Shown piece by piece: positions 1-10,462 of a DNA stretch of 64,000 bases. A program made the translations under genes and the position numbers. The notes under the pieces were generated by a model. It did no database searches, was not told where the DNA came from, and saw only the letters and a program-made list of their open reading frames with translations. This stretch comes from Coix lacryma-jobi var. lacryma-jobi (lineage: Eukaryota; Streptophyta; Magnoliopsida; Poales; Poaceae). Numbering within the stretch: the stretch's first letter is position 1; each line of letters begins with the position of its first letter. Location: the NCBI GenBank assembly GCA_009763385.1, contig CM019822.1, forward strand, positions 23,988,842-24,052,841, given 5' to 3'.

Positions 1-28
1 AGGCAGCGATAAATAAAACCAATCAATC

Positions 29-48
29 CACACACACACACACACACA
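29..48. repeat. (CA)10 microsatellite
   Basis: A perfect CA dinucleotide run of about ten units lies downstream (3') of the minus-strand NHL gene. It probably falls in or just past its 3' UTR. No further function can be read from it. Confidence 0.9.
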
Positions 49-105
49 GAGCCGAACCCTTGAAACATCTCATCATCTCACGCAGAGCATCGTGAAGACT
101 ACTCA

Positions 106-690
106 TCATATGTGCACGTGGCAGTACACCCGGTCGAACGAGGTCGGCGACGCTTGGTCGATGGGCACCGCGGGGCAGCTGGCGCGGACGGTGTACTTGC
201 GCGTCCGCACCACGCCGTACCGGAACCGCGCCTTGGCGACGACGTGCACGTCCACCGTCAGCTTCCCCGCCGTGCGCTCCTTCTTCATGCCCTCCTCCAC
301 GTCCCGCGGCAGCGCCCTGGCGTCGGGCGCCGCGCGCGCGACCACGTCCACCCGGGTCTCGTCTCCGGGCCGCTGGAAGAAGCCCGGCGCGTGGGCGCCC
401 GCGAGGTACGTGCCCTTGTACCAGACCCCGACGTCGGCCCAGCGGTACGCCACGCCCGCGCGCGCGTTCGGGTTGAAGGCGCGCAGGGTGAGGTCGAACG
501 CGCCCGCGAGCCCGCCGGCCGCCGTGAAGTTGAACCCCGTCGTGGCGGCGTGGTCGACGGAGAAGTAGAGCTTGGACGGGTGGAGGAAGAGCCACAGGAG
601 GACGACGATGAACACGACCACCAGCAGCGCCACCACCGTCGCCGCCGCGCACCGGAACGTCGACGGCCGCATGCGCCTGGGCTCCGCCAT
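106..690 (-). CDS. NDR1/HIN1-like (NHL) LEA-2 family membrane protein, 194 aa
   Basis: Single-exon plant NHL-type protein. The start is the first ATG of the frame (688-690); the open frame continues about 34 codons upstream but without an ATG. After a short basic N-terminus (MAEPRRMRPSTFR) there is one strongly hydrophobic segment at about residues 15-36. It is followed by a LEA_2 domain with the hallmark NPN motif (LRAFNPNARAGVAYRW) and a downstream WYKG turn. NHL proteins are usually type II plasma-membrane proteins linked to pathogen and abiotic stress responses; that role is family knowledge, not shown here. Length (about 200 aa), topology and lack of introns fit the family. Codons are very GC-rich, as in many grass single-exon genes, which creates long shadow frames on the other strand. 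The specific NHL subgroup cannot be named from sequence alone. Confidence 0.85.
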   Translation of the reverse strand: MAEPRRMRPSTFRCAAATVVALLVVVFIVVLLWLFLHPSKLYFSVDHAATTGFNFTAAGGLAGAFDLTLRAFNPNARAGVAYRWADVGVWYKGTYLAGAHAPGFFQRPGDETRVDVVARAAPDARALPRDVEEGMKKERTAGKLTVDVHVVAKARFRYGVVRTRKYTVRASCPAVPIDQASPTSFDRVYCHVHI

Positions 691-843
691 CTCTCTCCGA
701 CAGACCAGCAGGCGTTTTTTTTTTTGGTCGAGAAGCTTGGCGCACCAGACGTCTAGACGGACCTTTTCGTGCTTGTTGATGACGGAGTGCAATTCTTGAT
801 CGACGTCGTAGCTAGCGATTCTTCACGAACATTGCAGTGGCCG

Positions 844-854
844 CTTTATATAAT
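844..854 (-). promoter_or_regulatory. TATA box of the NHL gene
   Basis: On the minus strand the sequence reads ATTATATAAAG about 155 bases upstream of the ATG. This predicts a transcription start near 815-820 and a 5' UTR of about 125 bases. Position and match are good; the start site is inferred. Confidence 0.6.
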
Positions 855-855
855 G

Positions 856-1937
856 AGTGAACTCCGTCAGCACGATACTTTGAGTGGCGAGAGGAGCGTT
901 GTTCTACACGGGTCATGACAGGCTGTAGCTGGAGTGGCCCGGAGGCTTTCGTGCGCGACCGAGGCAGGTACGCGACGCGAGCTGTGGCGCGCAGCGACTT
1001 CTTTTGAATGGCTAGCTAAGCGTTGTTCACAATTCGTAGTGTGTTTGGGCGCTTTGGATAGAGCTGTGGTTTTGGAATTCTTCTAGCCCACTCCTACTAC
1101 TCTGGAATCGATTCGGGGGTAGGGAAAGTATATAGGCACCCGGCCCACGAGTGGGGATGCATATCTTAGACTTTAGAATGTGCTCACACTAGCTAGAGTA
1201 TCTTCACCTTTTCGGTGAAAAAAATGAGAATTGTAGAAGAGGCAAGAATGTGCAGAAAGTAACTCGAGAAGGCCGGTATTGCCTCGCCTCTGCTTCCTGT
1301 TACCTGTATAGCTTTGATGACAAAGACGAAAGCACAAGTAACTAGGGGTGGGGCTCTATGAGTTCTGTTAGATTTCAATTAGGATTTGAGTAAAGGTTGA
1401 CTCAGCTTAAATATATGTGAAAATTGTGTGTGCACAGGACGTGGTGCTAGTGTGCATGTGGGTGCAGAATGGGCAGGCTTTTCCACTTGGACTAAATGAT
1501 GGATTCATGGATCCATTAACATTTCTGCGGAAAGTAATACATGGCAGCCACTATCTATTAAAATAAGTAACTTTACTAACTACAAGAAATATGCCTTATT
1601 CACACATTTGATATTGGTCATAATACAAAAAAAAAGTCATAGGTTGTTATTTCTAACACTAAGTTGATGAAAAATAAAAACTCAAAAGATAAACGTCTTG
1701 TATGACAACTCTTTTTTGCGAATTGTACGACTATTTGTGACTTTTAGGTGTTTATATGGCATAACATTCTGACATTATGGTTTTGGATATCACGGACATT
1801 TATGACATCTGATTTCATGTCATGGGTTCTTGGACCTTGCCACGTAGGATGGCTCGTTGACGTCGCGAAGTTGAGAGATGTCATAAAATTAAATTCAGCC
1901 TACTTAAGCCAAGCCCACATAGCAAACATGCTTCTAA
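856..1937. other. Intergenic, no gene seen
   Basis: No coding evidence. Around 1582 the sequence ACTACAAGAAATATGCC resembles the terminal repeat of grass CACTA elements (CACTACAAGAAA), followed by AT-rich sequence. I could not find the matching opposite end, so this is at best a remnant. Confidence 0.5.
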
Positions 1938-2286
1938 GAGCATCTCCAATAGTTTAGAAAAATGACTTGTTATCTTTGTTTTATTGGAAAAAGAAGAAAA
2001 AAAATGTTCTCCAACAGATTAGTATATGACTTGCTAACTTTTTTTAAGTTGGAATCAGAGGCCATCTACTTGCTATATTTACCAAGTCAGCTTCACTTGC
2101 TATCCTGCGTTTCTATGCTATTTCTACCAAGTTGAAATCCGCTGTCACTTTTCTTGCGCCTACTTTTCTATGTTATTTTTACCAAACTATTGGAGATACA
2201 TGAAAAATTTACTTGCCAAAAGTTTTAGCAAGTTGCTAAATGACAACTTTTTCTAAGTCAAATTTTCCAAACAATTGGAGATGCTC
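1938..2286. mobile_element. Tourist-like MITE (PIF/Harbinger), TSD TAA
   Basis: A 349-bp element whose ends form an inverted repeat: GAGCATCTCCAATAGTTT at the left and the reverse complement of GAGCATCTCCAATTGTTT at the right. It is flanked by TAA on both sides (1935-1937 and 2287-2289), the 3-bp target duplication of PIF/Harbinger elements. It encodes nothing. It has internal sub-repeats around the motif ACTTGCTA. Confidence 0.85.
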
Positions 2287-2639
2287 TAATAGACCAAGAC
2301 CAATAGTATGGCTCTTTTTAGTCTGACCCATTTCCTGTTCAAAGGTTTTTTTGGCCCATTTCTCGGATGTATTCATTTCAGCCCACATAAATTCTATTGG
2401 TTTGGGAGCACAATTTTTCCAACCAACTCAAACAGTTCGTGGCCCATACTAATTTTTGGGCTGCTTATGTGGAGCCCACACTTTTTTTCTATCATAAAAA
2501 GATTATTATTGAGCAACATATTTAGAGTATTAAATATAAAATATCACACTCCACGGGCAACCGAATCGGTCCAAGCCCACCAGTGGCCCTTCAGCCATCG
2601 CACCAGCACCAGCCCACGGTCTCGCATCCACTCGCTTAA

Positions 2640-3125
2640 GCTTGGACCATGTGATAGGGCTCGCTCGTAAGTAGCTGTCAACGAAATACGGTCAGCAGTC
2701 TACCGAAAAGTATGTTCAAAATAGTAGATGAGATCGGTGGAGGTGCACCTGAGGCAATTGAGATGGTGACATAAGCGCAGGGACAACGAAGACAGTTCGG
2801 GTCGCCTATAGTTAGCGTAATACCCTTGAGATCTTGCTTTAAGAGGGGGTCTCTACCCGCCTTATATAGTCCGGCAGCTAGGGTCTACAAGTCGGTTAGA
2901 TCTAATCCTAGCAGATTACGAGATATTGGTTACAAGGTAAGTCGTATCTATTATATCTGCTAGGATATTTCTTCCTGTTCCTGTACAAGGAACCATCATG
3001 GAGTCTCAAGGCCTTCACGCCGACCTGAGAAATGCACCGGATCCACCCAATTTGATGGGCTAGACCGTCCGAACGGCCTAAGCCATGTATTATCCTAGGG
3101 GTATGCGGGCCTATACCCCACAATC
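2640..3125. mobile_element. Probable LTR-retrotransposon LTR remnant
   Basis: A moderately GC-rich block with a TATA-like stretch (CCTTATATAGTCC near 2859), ending in GCCTATACCCCACA. It resembles the style of grass gypsy LTRs, which often end in GGTATACCC-type sequence. I see no second copy or target duplication in the window, so this is a weak call. It could equally be unannotated unique sequence. Confidence 0.3.
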
Positions 3126-3888
3126 ACCATATGGAGCTAACTCGCAGGCCACTCTTTACTCGTTGACGCGTGGAATGCCTACTTTACTTTTCTTTTTTAG
3201 AAAAATGGTAGGAGCTATTTCTCTCAATTAAAACAAAATAAATTTTATGTACAAGAAAGGGTAACCATATATAAATTTGAAAGGCTAACCTAGGTACGTA
3301 ACACAACAAAGTACAAAACTATCGTGAGTCATCATTGTTGAGCATGGTTGCATAGACTCATATATAGCAGCTAGGAGCTTCAACTTCATCCCCATGGCAG
3401 GCCCTAGATGACCCACCCTAACGACGTTGGGCGGACCAGTCAAAAGCAAGAGGTTGCTATAGGTCATCATTGCCAAGCTCAAGTGCACCGCGAAGACCAC
3501 CTCTGATTTCCTATCGCGAACTCACGCCCCGCCCTTGGCGGTTGCCAGACCTCCCACACATAACCCCAATCATCGAGGAGGGTTCGCCGTGGGTCATTGT
3601 TGACGAGCCACATCCTCTGACGCAACAGCTTCAACATCACACTGCAAGACCCACCTCCATAGGTCAACCGAACGACGAGAAGTGAAGAGGAAACTAACGA
3701 AGGTGACATCAAAGCTGAGATGAATTTCCAACATGGCCTTGAGGCAGAGCACGACATCGATGGCACTACTGTTGCTCGTCCAAGAAATGGATCAGGTTTT
3801 CACTCATGGAAGACAATGCTAGAGGGGAAAAACATGATGGCCCCAATTAGGGCCCATAGGTGTCACCATCGTCAAGACTTTCGCCCAA
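3126..3888. other. Intergenic, unresolved moderately GC-rich sequence
   Basis: Short frames exist on both strands at 3470-3935, but none shows a recognisable domain, good start context or splice-compatible neighbours. The block probably derives from a decayed transposable element. Confidence 0.4.
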
Positions 3889-3889
3889 T

Positions 3890-4016
3890 GGCTTTGTTCG
3901 GCACGACTTATAAGTCGGCTGATGTGCTGAAATGACCGACTTATTATGAGAGAAAAATATTGTTCCACGACCGATTTGTATGTATTAATGCTAGTTTGTA
4001 GTTTAAGCGAACAGAG
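3890..4016. mobile_element. Small hAT-like MITE
   Basis: About 127 bp bounded by GGCTTTGTTCGGC and the inverted end GCGAACAGAG. This matches the GGC(T)TTGTTCG type of termini seen in short grass MITEs. Target duplication is not clear, so the exact ends are approximate. Confidence 0.45.
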
Positions 4017-4243
4017 TTAGGTTTCCCTTGCACAAATATCGGGCCATGATGACAGATCTCAAATATGCCTACCACCACCGTCGTCGTCACCGCCACCGTC
4101 ATATCTATTGTAGTTTTATTATTGAAAAATGTATATCATTATTTGTCGGAACCCAAATAAATTTTGGTTATGTTTTATTTGTTAAGTAAGATATAGGGGG
4201 TTCTATTCTTTGTTTACTTCTGGTGCTCAAAAAATCCTAGGTG

Positions 4244-4499
4244 CTCCCTCTGTCCATAAAAAATACAATTCTCACATCCCGAGGAGTCAAACATCGTAAA
4301 TTTTGACTAAAATTATATGAAAAAAATACTAACACTTATGAGACAAAATAAGCATCATTAGATTGGTTGTAAAATATATTTCTATAATAAATTTATTTGA
4401 AGACATAAATGGTAATACTATTTACTATAAATTTGTTAAAGTTGAAATAGTTTGACCAACACACTTTTTATAATTATATTCTTTTGTGGACGGAGAAAG
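4244..4499. mobile_element. Stowaway MITE (Tc1/mariner)
   Basis: Ends are CTCCCTCTGTCCATAAAA and the inverted GTGGACGGAGAAAG, the classic CTCCCTCCGTCC Stowaway terminus. About 256 bp, AT-rich and non-coding. A TA follows the right end; the left TA has decayed to TG. Confidence 0.85.
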
Positions 4500-4501
4500 T
4501 A

Positions 4502-6215
4502 TGGTCATGTTATAGTCCATATCTCATCAATAGCTCATCACCAACCTATAATCATATCCACGTGCTTATTTTCCTCATTACACAATTGTTTTTTTTAAAA
4601 AAAACTCAAATTTTATAGATGATCGCATCATCAATCCATTGCAAATTTTCATGCACCGGTTAAGGTGCTATACCATGCCATAGTGCATAGTAGTACCATG
4701 TACTGCCATAGCACGTTCCCAGGTAATGAGTTCCAGGACCCACACGAACTCTGTGTGGCCGTGGTGCTAGTGCTACCTTTAGAGGCGTCTCTCCGGACTC
4801 CGGGTCTGGTTCTGGTTGGTCATCTAGTCCAACCATAACCACCATATCGATCGTTTTAGCCTCAACAAACAACCAGTTAGATAAACACGCTCTAACCAAC
4901 TATACCAGGCGGTTTGATCGGTTGACAACTTGACATCAACCATGTCGTCTGTTGGCATGCTTGAGTAAGATATAAGAAGGACGTGTACAAGGTGACGACT
5001 CCGGATTTTGACATGTGGCAACAGGCGCCTGCACGCGCTCTACGTTGGGCTGACTGAGCATGTCAACGGACGTTCGTGGGTATGGGCCGTTCGCCCAACG
5101 GCACCAAACCTCTGCGAACTCCACCCGGGAGCCCAACCAACCAACGCAGCCTCCTCCCTCCCGTTCATCTTCCCGACTTCCCCACCATCTCACAGGCGCG
5201 CGCGCATCCTGGTCAAAAACACACGGCGCCGGCCGGGGCTGGGGCACGCCGGTCGCCGGCACGGCTCCACGCTCCACGGCCATCTATTTATGCCCCAGGT
5301 CTCGTCCAGCCCGTCTCGATGGCGCGCCACATGCTTCTGCTACCCCATCTCCCCGCATGAGAAACCAGCCAGCCTGCCAGCCGAAGCCGTAGTCGTCGTG
5401 CACCGATCGAACCAGCAAGCAGCATTCACTCTCCACCTGCGTGCATCTGCATCGCGTTCTATTCTACAGTGCCACTACTACTAGTATCTAGTAGCTCCAC
5501 CCTCCACCACACTGATCGGTCGGCCTCCGGGCGATCCACCCGGCGAGTCCACTCGCGCCATCCTCGACCGATCGGTGGCAGATCGATCGATCCCCGTGGT
5601 GGACAAGCCTGTCCATCCAAGCCGGTTCCAGCTAGCGCAGCTGCGCTCGGCTTCAATGCCTCCCCGGCCGTGCATTCAATGGCCCTCGCGCGGTTAGGTG
5701 CGCGACGTCGCGGCGGATTGGCCCGTGCGAGCGCGCCGGCCAGTTGTTGGCGCGGGTAACACGCCGCGCGCGCCCCGGCGGCCACCGGACGTCCTCCGGC
5801 GGCAATTTATGGGCGACCGCCCGTGCTGTTGTTTCTCGTTCGACCGCCTACTAGCTAGCCGCCCGCCATCCACCACCGGGCCGGTCATCTGGCCGCATCG
5901 ATCTTCCTCTTTCGCCGGTGAAGTCTGCTTTTGCTTTGCTTTCGTTCACCCGCTGATCGATCACCCATATCCACCATCCGCAGTAGTAAATGTGATGTGT
6001 AGTACGCACGCGTAGTGTGGCGCGTGCCTGTACGTGAACGCTGCTGCCGCATCAGGTACGGCACTTGTTTTACACGCTGGTCATTGCCTGTAGGAAAGCT
6101 CTGGTAGTACTCCATCGACGGTGAGTAGTAGTAGTACATACTGATACGTATATGTACAGTACTGTGCCAGCAATTAATCACCATCCCTCTCAACTGTGCA
6201 AGCTCCGACCAGTTC
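4502..6215. other. Upstream region of the CYP86A gene
   Basis: No supported gene. From about 5000 the sequence becomes GC-rich with many small shadow frames and CpG-rich stretches, as in the promoter-proximal DNA of grass genes. It likely holds the regulatory region of the downstream P450 gene. Several GATCGATC-type palindromes occur between 5560 and 5960. Confidence 0.45.
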
Positions 6216-6222
6216 TATAAAA
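6216..6222 (+). promoter_or_regulatory. TATA box of the CYP86A gene
   Basis: A TATAAAA motif (context TTCTATAAAACCC) lies 202 bases before the proposed ATG. It predicts transcription from about 6247 and a 5' UTR of about 175 bases containing a short (CCAG)n run near 6300. No other ATG lies between the predicted start and 6424. Confidence 0.65.
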
Positions 6223-6423
6223 CCCAGCAGCATTCTGCCATCTCGTCACCTCCCAGCGCATCATTTATTACTGCATTACACTAGCTAGCGCAGCAAGCCA
6301 GCCAGCCAGCCAGCTTCATCTTCTCGTCGTCGTCGATCCGATCCGTCGACGGTGCTGTGTATTTACGTCTATCGTACGTGTGAACTGTACGCCGCCAGCT
6401 TGGGCTTGGGCCGGCGGTGGGCA

Positions 6424-8073
6424 ATGGAGGTGGGCACGTGGGCGGTGGTGGTGGCGGCCGCCGCCGCGTACATGGCGTGGTTCTGGCGGCTGTCGCGGGG
6501 GCTGAGCGGGCCGCGGGTGTGGCCGGTGCTCGGCAGCCTGCCGGGGCTGGTGCGGCACGCCGAGGACATGCACGAGTGGATCGCGGGCAACCTGCGCCGC
6601 GCGGGGGGCACCTACCAGACGTGCATCTTCGCGGTGCCCGGGGTGGCGCGCCGCGGCGGGCTGGTCACCGTCACCTGCGAGCCGCGCAACCTGGAGCACG
6701 TCCTCAAGGCGCGCTTCGACAACTACCCCAAGGGCCCCTTCTGGCACGCCGTGTTCCGGGACCTGCTCGGCGACGGCATCTTCAACTCCGACGGGGAGAC
6801 GTGGGTGGCGCAGCGCAAGACGGCCGCGCTCGAGTTCACCACGCGCACGCTCCGCACCGCCATGTCCCGCTGGGTGTCGCGCTCCATCCACCTCCGGCTG
6901 CTGCCCATCCTGGACGAGGCGGCGGCGGCGCGCGACGACAGGGCGCGCGTCGTCGTCGACCTCCAGGACCTCCTCCTCCGCCTCACCTTCGACAACATCT
7001 GCGGCCTCGCGTTCGGCAAGGACCCCGAGACGCTCGCGCCGGGCCTGCCGGAGAACGCCTTCGCCACGGCGTTCGACCGCGCCACGGAGGCGACGCTCAA
7101 CCGCTTCATCTTCCCGGAGTGCCTGTGGCGGTGCAAGAAGTGGCTGGGCCTCGGCATGGAGACCACGCTGGCCCGCAGCGTCGCGCACGTGGACCAGTAC
7201 CTCGCCGCCGTCATCAAGGCGCGCAAGCTGGAGCTCGCGGGGAACGGCAGGTGCGGCGACGGCGACACGACGACGCCGGTGGCAGCGGCGGCGCACGACG
7301 ACCTGCTGTCCCGGTTCATGCGCAAGGGCTCCTACTCGGACGAGTCGCTGCAGCACGTGGTGCTCAACTTCATCCTCGCCGGCCGCGACACCTCCTCCGT
7401 GGCGCTCTCCTGGTTCTTCTGGCTCGTGTCCACGCACCCGGACGTGGAGCGCAAGGTCGTGCGCGAGCTGTGCGCCGCGCTCGCCGTGTCCCGCGGCTCC
7501 CACGACCCGGCACTGTGGCTGGCGTCGCCCTTCACCTTCGAGGAGCTCGACCGCCTGGTCTACCTCAAGGCGGCGCTCTCGGAGACGCTGCGCCTGTACC
7601 CGTCCGTCCCCGAGGACTCCAAGCACGTGGTGGCTGACGACTACCTCCCCGACGGCACGTTCGTCCCGGCGGGGTCGTCGGTGACCTACTCCATCTACTC
7701 GGCCGGGCGCATGAAGACGGTGTGGGGGGAGGACTGCCTCGACTTCCGCCCCGAGCGGTGGCTGTCCGCCGACGGCGCTCGCTTCGAGCCGCACGACGCG
7801 TTCCGGTTCGTGGCGTTCAACGCCGGGCCGAGGATCTGCCTCGGCAAGGACCTCGCGTACCTGCAGATGAAGAACATCGCCGGCAGCGTGCTCCTGCGCC
7901 ACCGCCTGGCCGTCGCGCGCGGCCACCGCGTGGAGCAGAAGATGTCGCTGACGCTGTTCATGAAGCACGGGCTCCGGATGGAGGTGCACCCGCGCGACCT
8001 GGCCCCGGTCATCGACGAGCTCCGTGGCGCTGGTGCGGCAACAGCAACGCCGGCCACGGCGCCCTGCGCGTAG
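6424..8073 (+). CDS. CYP86A: Cytochrome P450, CYP86A-type fatty-acid omega-hydroxylase, 549 aa
   Basis: Intronless P450. The start ATG at 6424 is the first of the frame; the frame is open further 5' only through non-ATG codons. The N-terminus has a hydrophobic ER anchor (about residues 4-20), then the CYP86A-like GPRVWPVLGSLPGL segment. I-helix oxygen-binding motif AGRDTSS begins at residue 319, the K-helix ExxR is E387/R390, a PERW element follows, and the heme loop FNAGPRICLG places the ligand cysteine at residue 472. Other family marks are FDNYPKGPFW and GIFNSDGETW. CYP86A enzymes hydroxylate the terminal carbon of C16-C18 fatty acids in the ER for cutin or suberin monomers. Subfamily assignment is confident; whether this copy serves cutin or suberin is not determined. 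The very GC-rich third positions produce a 620-codon shadow frame on the opposite strand. Confidence 0.93.
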   Translation: MEVGTWAVVVAAAAAYMAWFWRLSRGLSGPRVWPVLGSLPGLVRHAEDMHEWIAGNLRRAGGTYQTCIFAVPGVARRGGLVTVTCEPRNLEHVLKARFDNYPKGPFWHAVFRDLLGDGIFNSDGETWVAQRKTAALEFTTRTLRTAMSRWVSRSIHLRLLPILDEAAAARDDRARVVVDLQDLLLRLTFDNICGLAFGKDPETLAPGLPENAFATAFDRATEATLNRFIFPECLWRCKKWLGLGMETTLARSVAHVDQYLAAVIKARKLELAGNGRCGDGDTTTPVAAAAHDDLLSRFMRKGSYSDESLQHVVLNFILAGRDTSSVALSWFFWLVSTHPDVERKVVRELCAALAVSRGSHDPALWLASPFTFEELDRLVYLKAALSETLRLYPSVPEDSKHVVADDYLPDGTFVPAGSSVTYSIYSAGRMKTVWGEDCLDFRPERWLSADGARFEPHDAFRFVAFNAGPRICLGKDLAYLQMKNIAGSVLLRHRLAVARGHRVEQKMSLTLFMKHGLRMEVHPRDLAPVIDELRGAGAATATPATAPCA

Positions 8074-8301
8074 AAGATCCCGTCCGTCCGTGCGCCAAGA
8101 TCCGTGCTGCGGAGGAGGCGCTGGGAATTCAATGTGTAGATAAGCGTACAAGTACAAGACAGGAGTAAGTAAGTACAATTAAATGGGGTTGGTGAGACCA
8201 TTCAAGTCACTTTCTCTCCGGAATTTACCATTACGAGGGAGATGAGGAATTTTTGCGATTGGCAAGATCTAGCTGGATTTGGATCTGAGCGTTTGCATAT
8301 A

Positions 8302-8566
8302 CTCTCTCCGTATCACAATTAGAGTTTGTTTTGGACAGCGACACGGTCTCCAAAGCATAACTTTGACCACTTATTTTTTAAAAAATATTTGTTATAAAGT
8401 GATATATATATACTTTTATGAAAATACTTTTCAAGATAAATTTATTTATATGATTTTTATATTTCTAAACTCAATAATTTAAAAGTTATTCATGATTTAT
8501 ATTCCCAATGTTTGACCGAAAACTTTTCCAAAACGAACTCTAATTGTGATAGTGATACGGAGGGAG
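8302..8566. mobile_element. Stowaway MITE 3' of the CYP86A gene
   Basis: About 265 bp with long, well-preserved inverted ends: CTCTCTCCGTATCACAATTA at the left and TGATACGGAGGGAG at the right, with TAATTGTGAT also paired. It is flanked by TA on both sides (8300-8301, 8567-8568). It lies about 230 bp after the P450 stop codon. Confidence 0.88.
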
Positions 8567-8568
8567 TA

Positions 8569-9439
8569 CGAAGAAAGAAAGAAAAACAGAGAGTAATAAT
8601 TCGTGAGAGCGTAGCACCGAAGAAGATTTGCTCGAGTGAGGCAGTCCGTGTTGGCGACCGGTCGCCAACTGTTTACTACTATTCTTTGAAACTTCTCATA
8701 TACGGAGTATTTTTTAAAAGCCTGGTAGTATATTCTATTTTTAGAGGGTTGTTAAATTTACCAAGGAACTTGTAAGTAAACGTGTATTGACTATTGAAGC
8801 TTCTTTGCTTCTTTGATTGATACCATCACTTTCATGGGCAGTTTTCTCGTTTGATCAACGGTCGAGGCATCACTATTGCTCTCTTCCCCTTTTTGCATGC
8901 ATCGTCGATCCATCCTTTTCGGTCGTGCGTGCTCGGCTCACACCGGTGTCTTGATTTGATTTGATGCGCCGTTCGTTCTGGTAGAGTAGTAGACTGGTAG
9001 AGTAGCCTGCAGATGCAGTTGGAGCGAGCTCGCTACGAGGATTGCCGGCGCATAAAGGCGACGTCGACGTCGCTGACCGACCAAGCTGATTCCGGCCTGC
9101 AGCTGAGGGGTTCGTTATGCATACACTCTTCTCGTGACGACAACGATGTTCTGTTTCAAAAATAATATACACTATACTCCGTATTCTGGATACAGTACGT
9201 AGGTAGGAGTGTAATACTGTGTGCATTACGGATTGTGGTTAGACACGCAACAGTGACGGTCACGAGACGAAAGTCCAGACTGTTAGTTCGGCCGTTCAGA
9301 TCTGGTCATCTGGCTCTCAACGCCTCAACGGTTGGTTATGGTTGATGCAACCATATGATCTTCTTGCATAAAACTTGTATTTACGTGCAACTCAAGATGA
9401 TCTACGTGGTGGTTCATCGGCGGGAAGGAAGGACTAACA
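8569..9439. other. Intergenic, no gene seen
   Basis: No coding or RNA gene signal on either strand. The region contains scattered CG-rich palindromes (ACGTCGACGTCG near 9060) but nothing that can be assigned. Confidence 0.5.
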
Positions 9440-9746
9440 CTGCCATGTTTAGATCCAAACCCAAAACTTTTCGTCTTGTCACATCAGATCTTTAGACAAA
9501 TGTATAAAATATCAAATATAGACTTAAAAAATAATTAATTACATAGTCTGCGTGTAATTTACAAGACGAATCGTTTAAGCTAGTTCATGATTTGTCATTA
9601 AAGTGTTACAGTAACACATATGCTAATGAAGGATTAATTAGACTTAAAAAATTGTTTCGTAATTTACGGATAAATTCTATAATTTATTTATTTATGTTAG
9701 TATCTAAATATCTCATGTTATGGAGCGGAGCAGAACTAAATATGTG
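9440..9746. mobile_element. Degenerate MITE of the TGTTTAG family
   Basis: The sequence begins near CCATGTTTAGATCC and ends near GCAGAACTAAATATG. Internal motifs (TAAATATAGACT, TTAATTAC...AGTCT, ACGAATC) recur at 30491-30836, 39573-39824 and 41086-41288. I infer one MITE family with termini like GGCCTTGTTTAG. This copy's ends are worn. Confidence 0.45.
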
Positions 9747-9816
9747 GTGTTTCTTGTTTCTCGAGCAACGTGGGTGCAGGAACAGGGCATCAAGGGCAAG
9801 GCCATGCGCAAGCCAC

Positions 9817-10462
9817 CAACTTCCTCTTTGGCAGAGCTCTCACCTCCCAAAGCTGTTTCTCTGTTAAATCCAACATGAGCTCTGTCAAACAATTTTTTAA
9901 AGAGAAGTGATTCTCTGCTGATTCTGTGAAGTGATTCTCTGAAATGAACTAAGGGTCAGTTTGATACAGCTCAATCTGATTCTGATTCTCTATAGAAGCC
10001 GATTCTTTGAGAGAAGTGATTCTATGACTGAAAGTGATTCTCTTTGATTTTTTAGCATAAACTCTTAAAATCAGCATGGAGAATCACTTCACAGAATCAG
10101 GGGAAGCTACTTTTTTCAGCTCTCAGTCTCTTAGTTCATTTCAGAGAATCACTTCACAGAATCAGCAGAGAACCACTTCTCGCTGAAAAAATATTTGGCA
10201 AAGCTCATGCTAGATTCAGCAGAGAATCAGCTCTGGGAGCTCTGCCAAACAGGGCCTAAGAAGCTGAGAGTAAAAAAGTAGCTTCTCCTGGTTCGGTGAA
10301 GTGATTCCCCATGCTGATTTCAAGAGTTTAGGCTAAAGAATAAAATAAAATCACTTTCAACCACAGAATCACTTCCCTCAGAGAATCAGCGCTTCTATAG
10401 GGAATCAGCGCTTCTATAGAGAATCAAAATCACAGTTGGAGCTCTGTCAAACTGACCCTAAC
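9817..10462. mobile_element. Nested MITE complex rich in AGAATCA repeats
   Basis: Two related inverted-repeat elements appear interleaved. One has ends TTTGGCAGAGCTCT (9817) and AGAGCTCTGCCAAACAGGGCC (reverse, ending about 10257). The other has GGGTCAGTTTGATACAGCTC (9953) and its inverted partner ending GACCCT at about 10459. The interior is dominated by repeats of GAGAATCACTTC and GTGATTCTCT in both orientations, so the whole segment can fold into long hairpins. Exact boundaries and nesting order are uncertain. Confidence 0.6.

Noticed and set aside
112..756. Long plus-strand frames opposite the NHL gene
   Set aside because: Same GC-bias effect; the minus frame has the NHL domain and hydrophobic anchor.
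1582..1960. Possible CACTA element
   Set aside because: Only one end resembles the CACTACAAGAAA terminus; no opposite end or target duplication found.
6316..8178. 620-codon open frame antisense to the P450 gene
   Set aside because: A shadow caused by the very high GC at third codon positions; the product is low-complexity and resembles no family.
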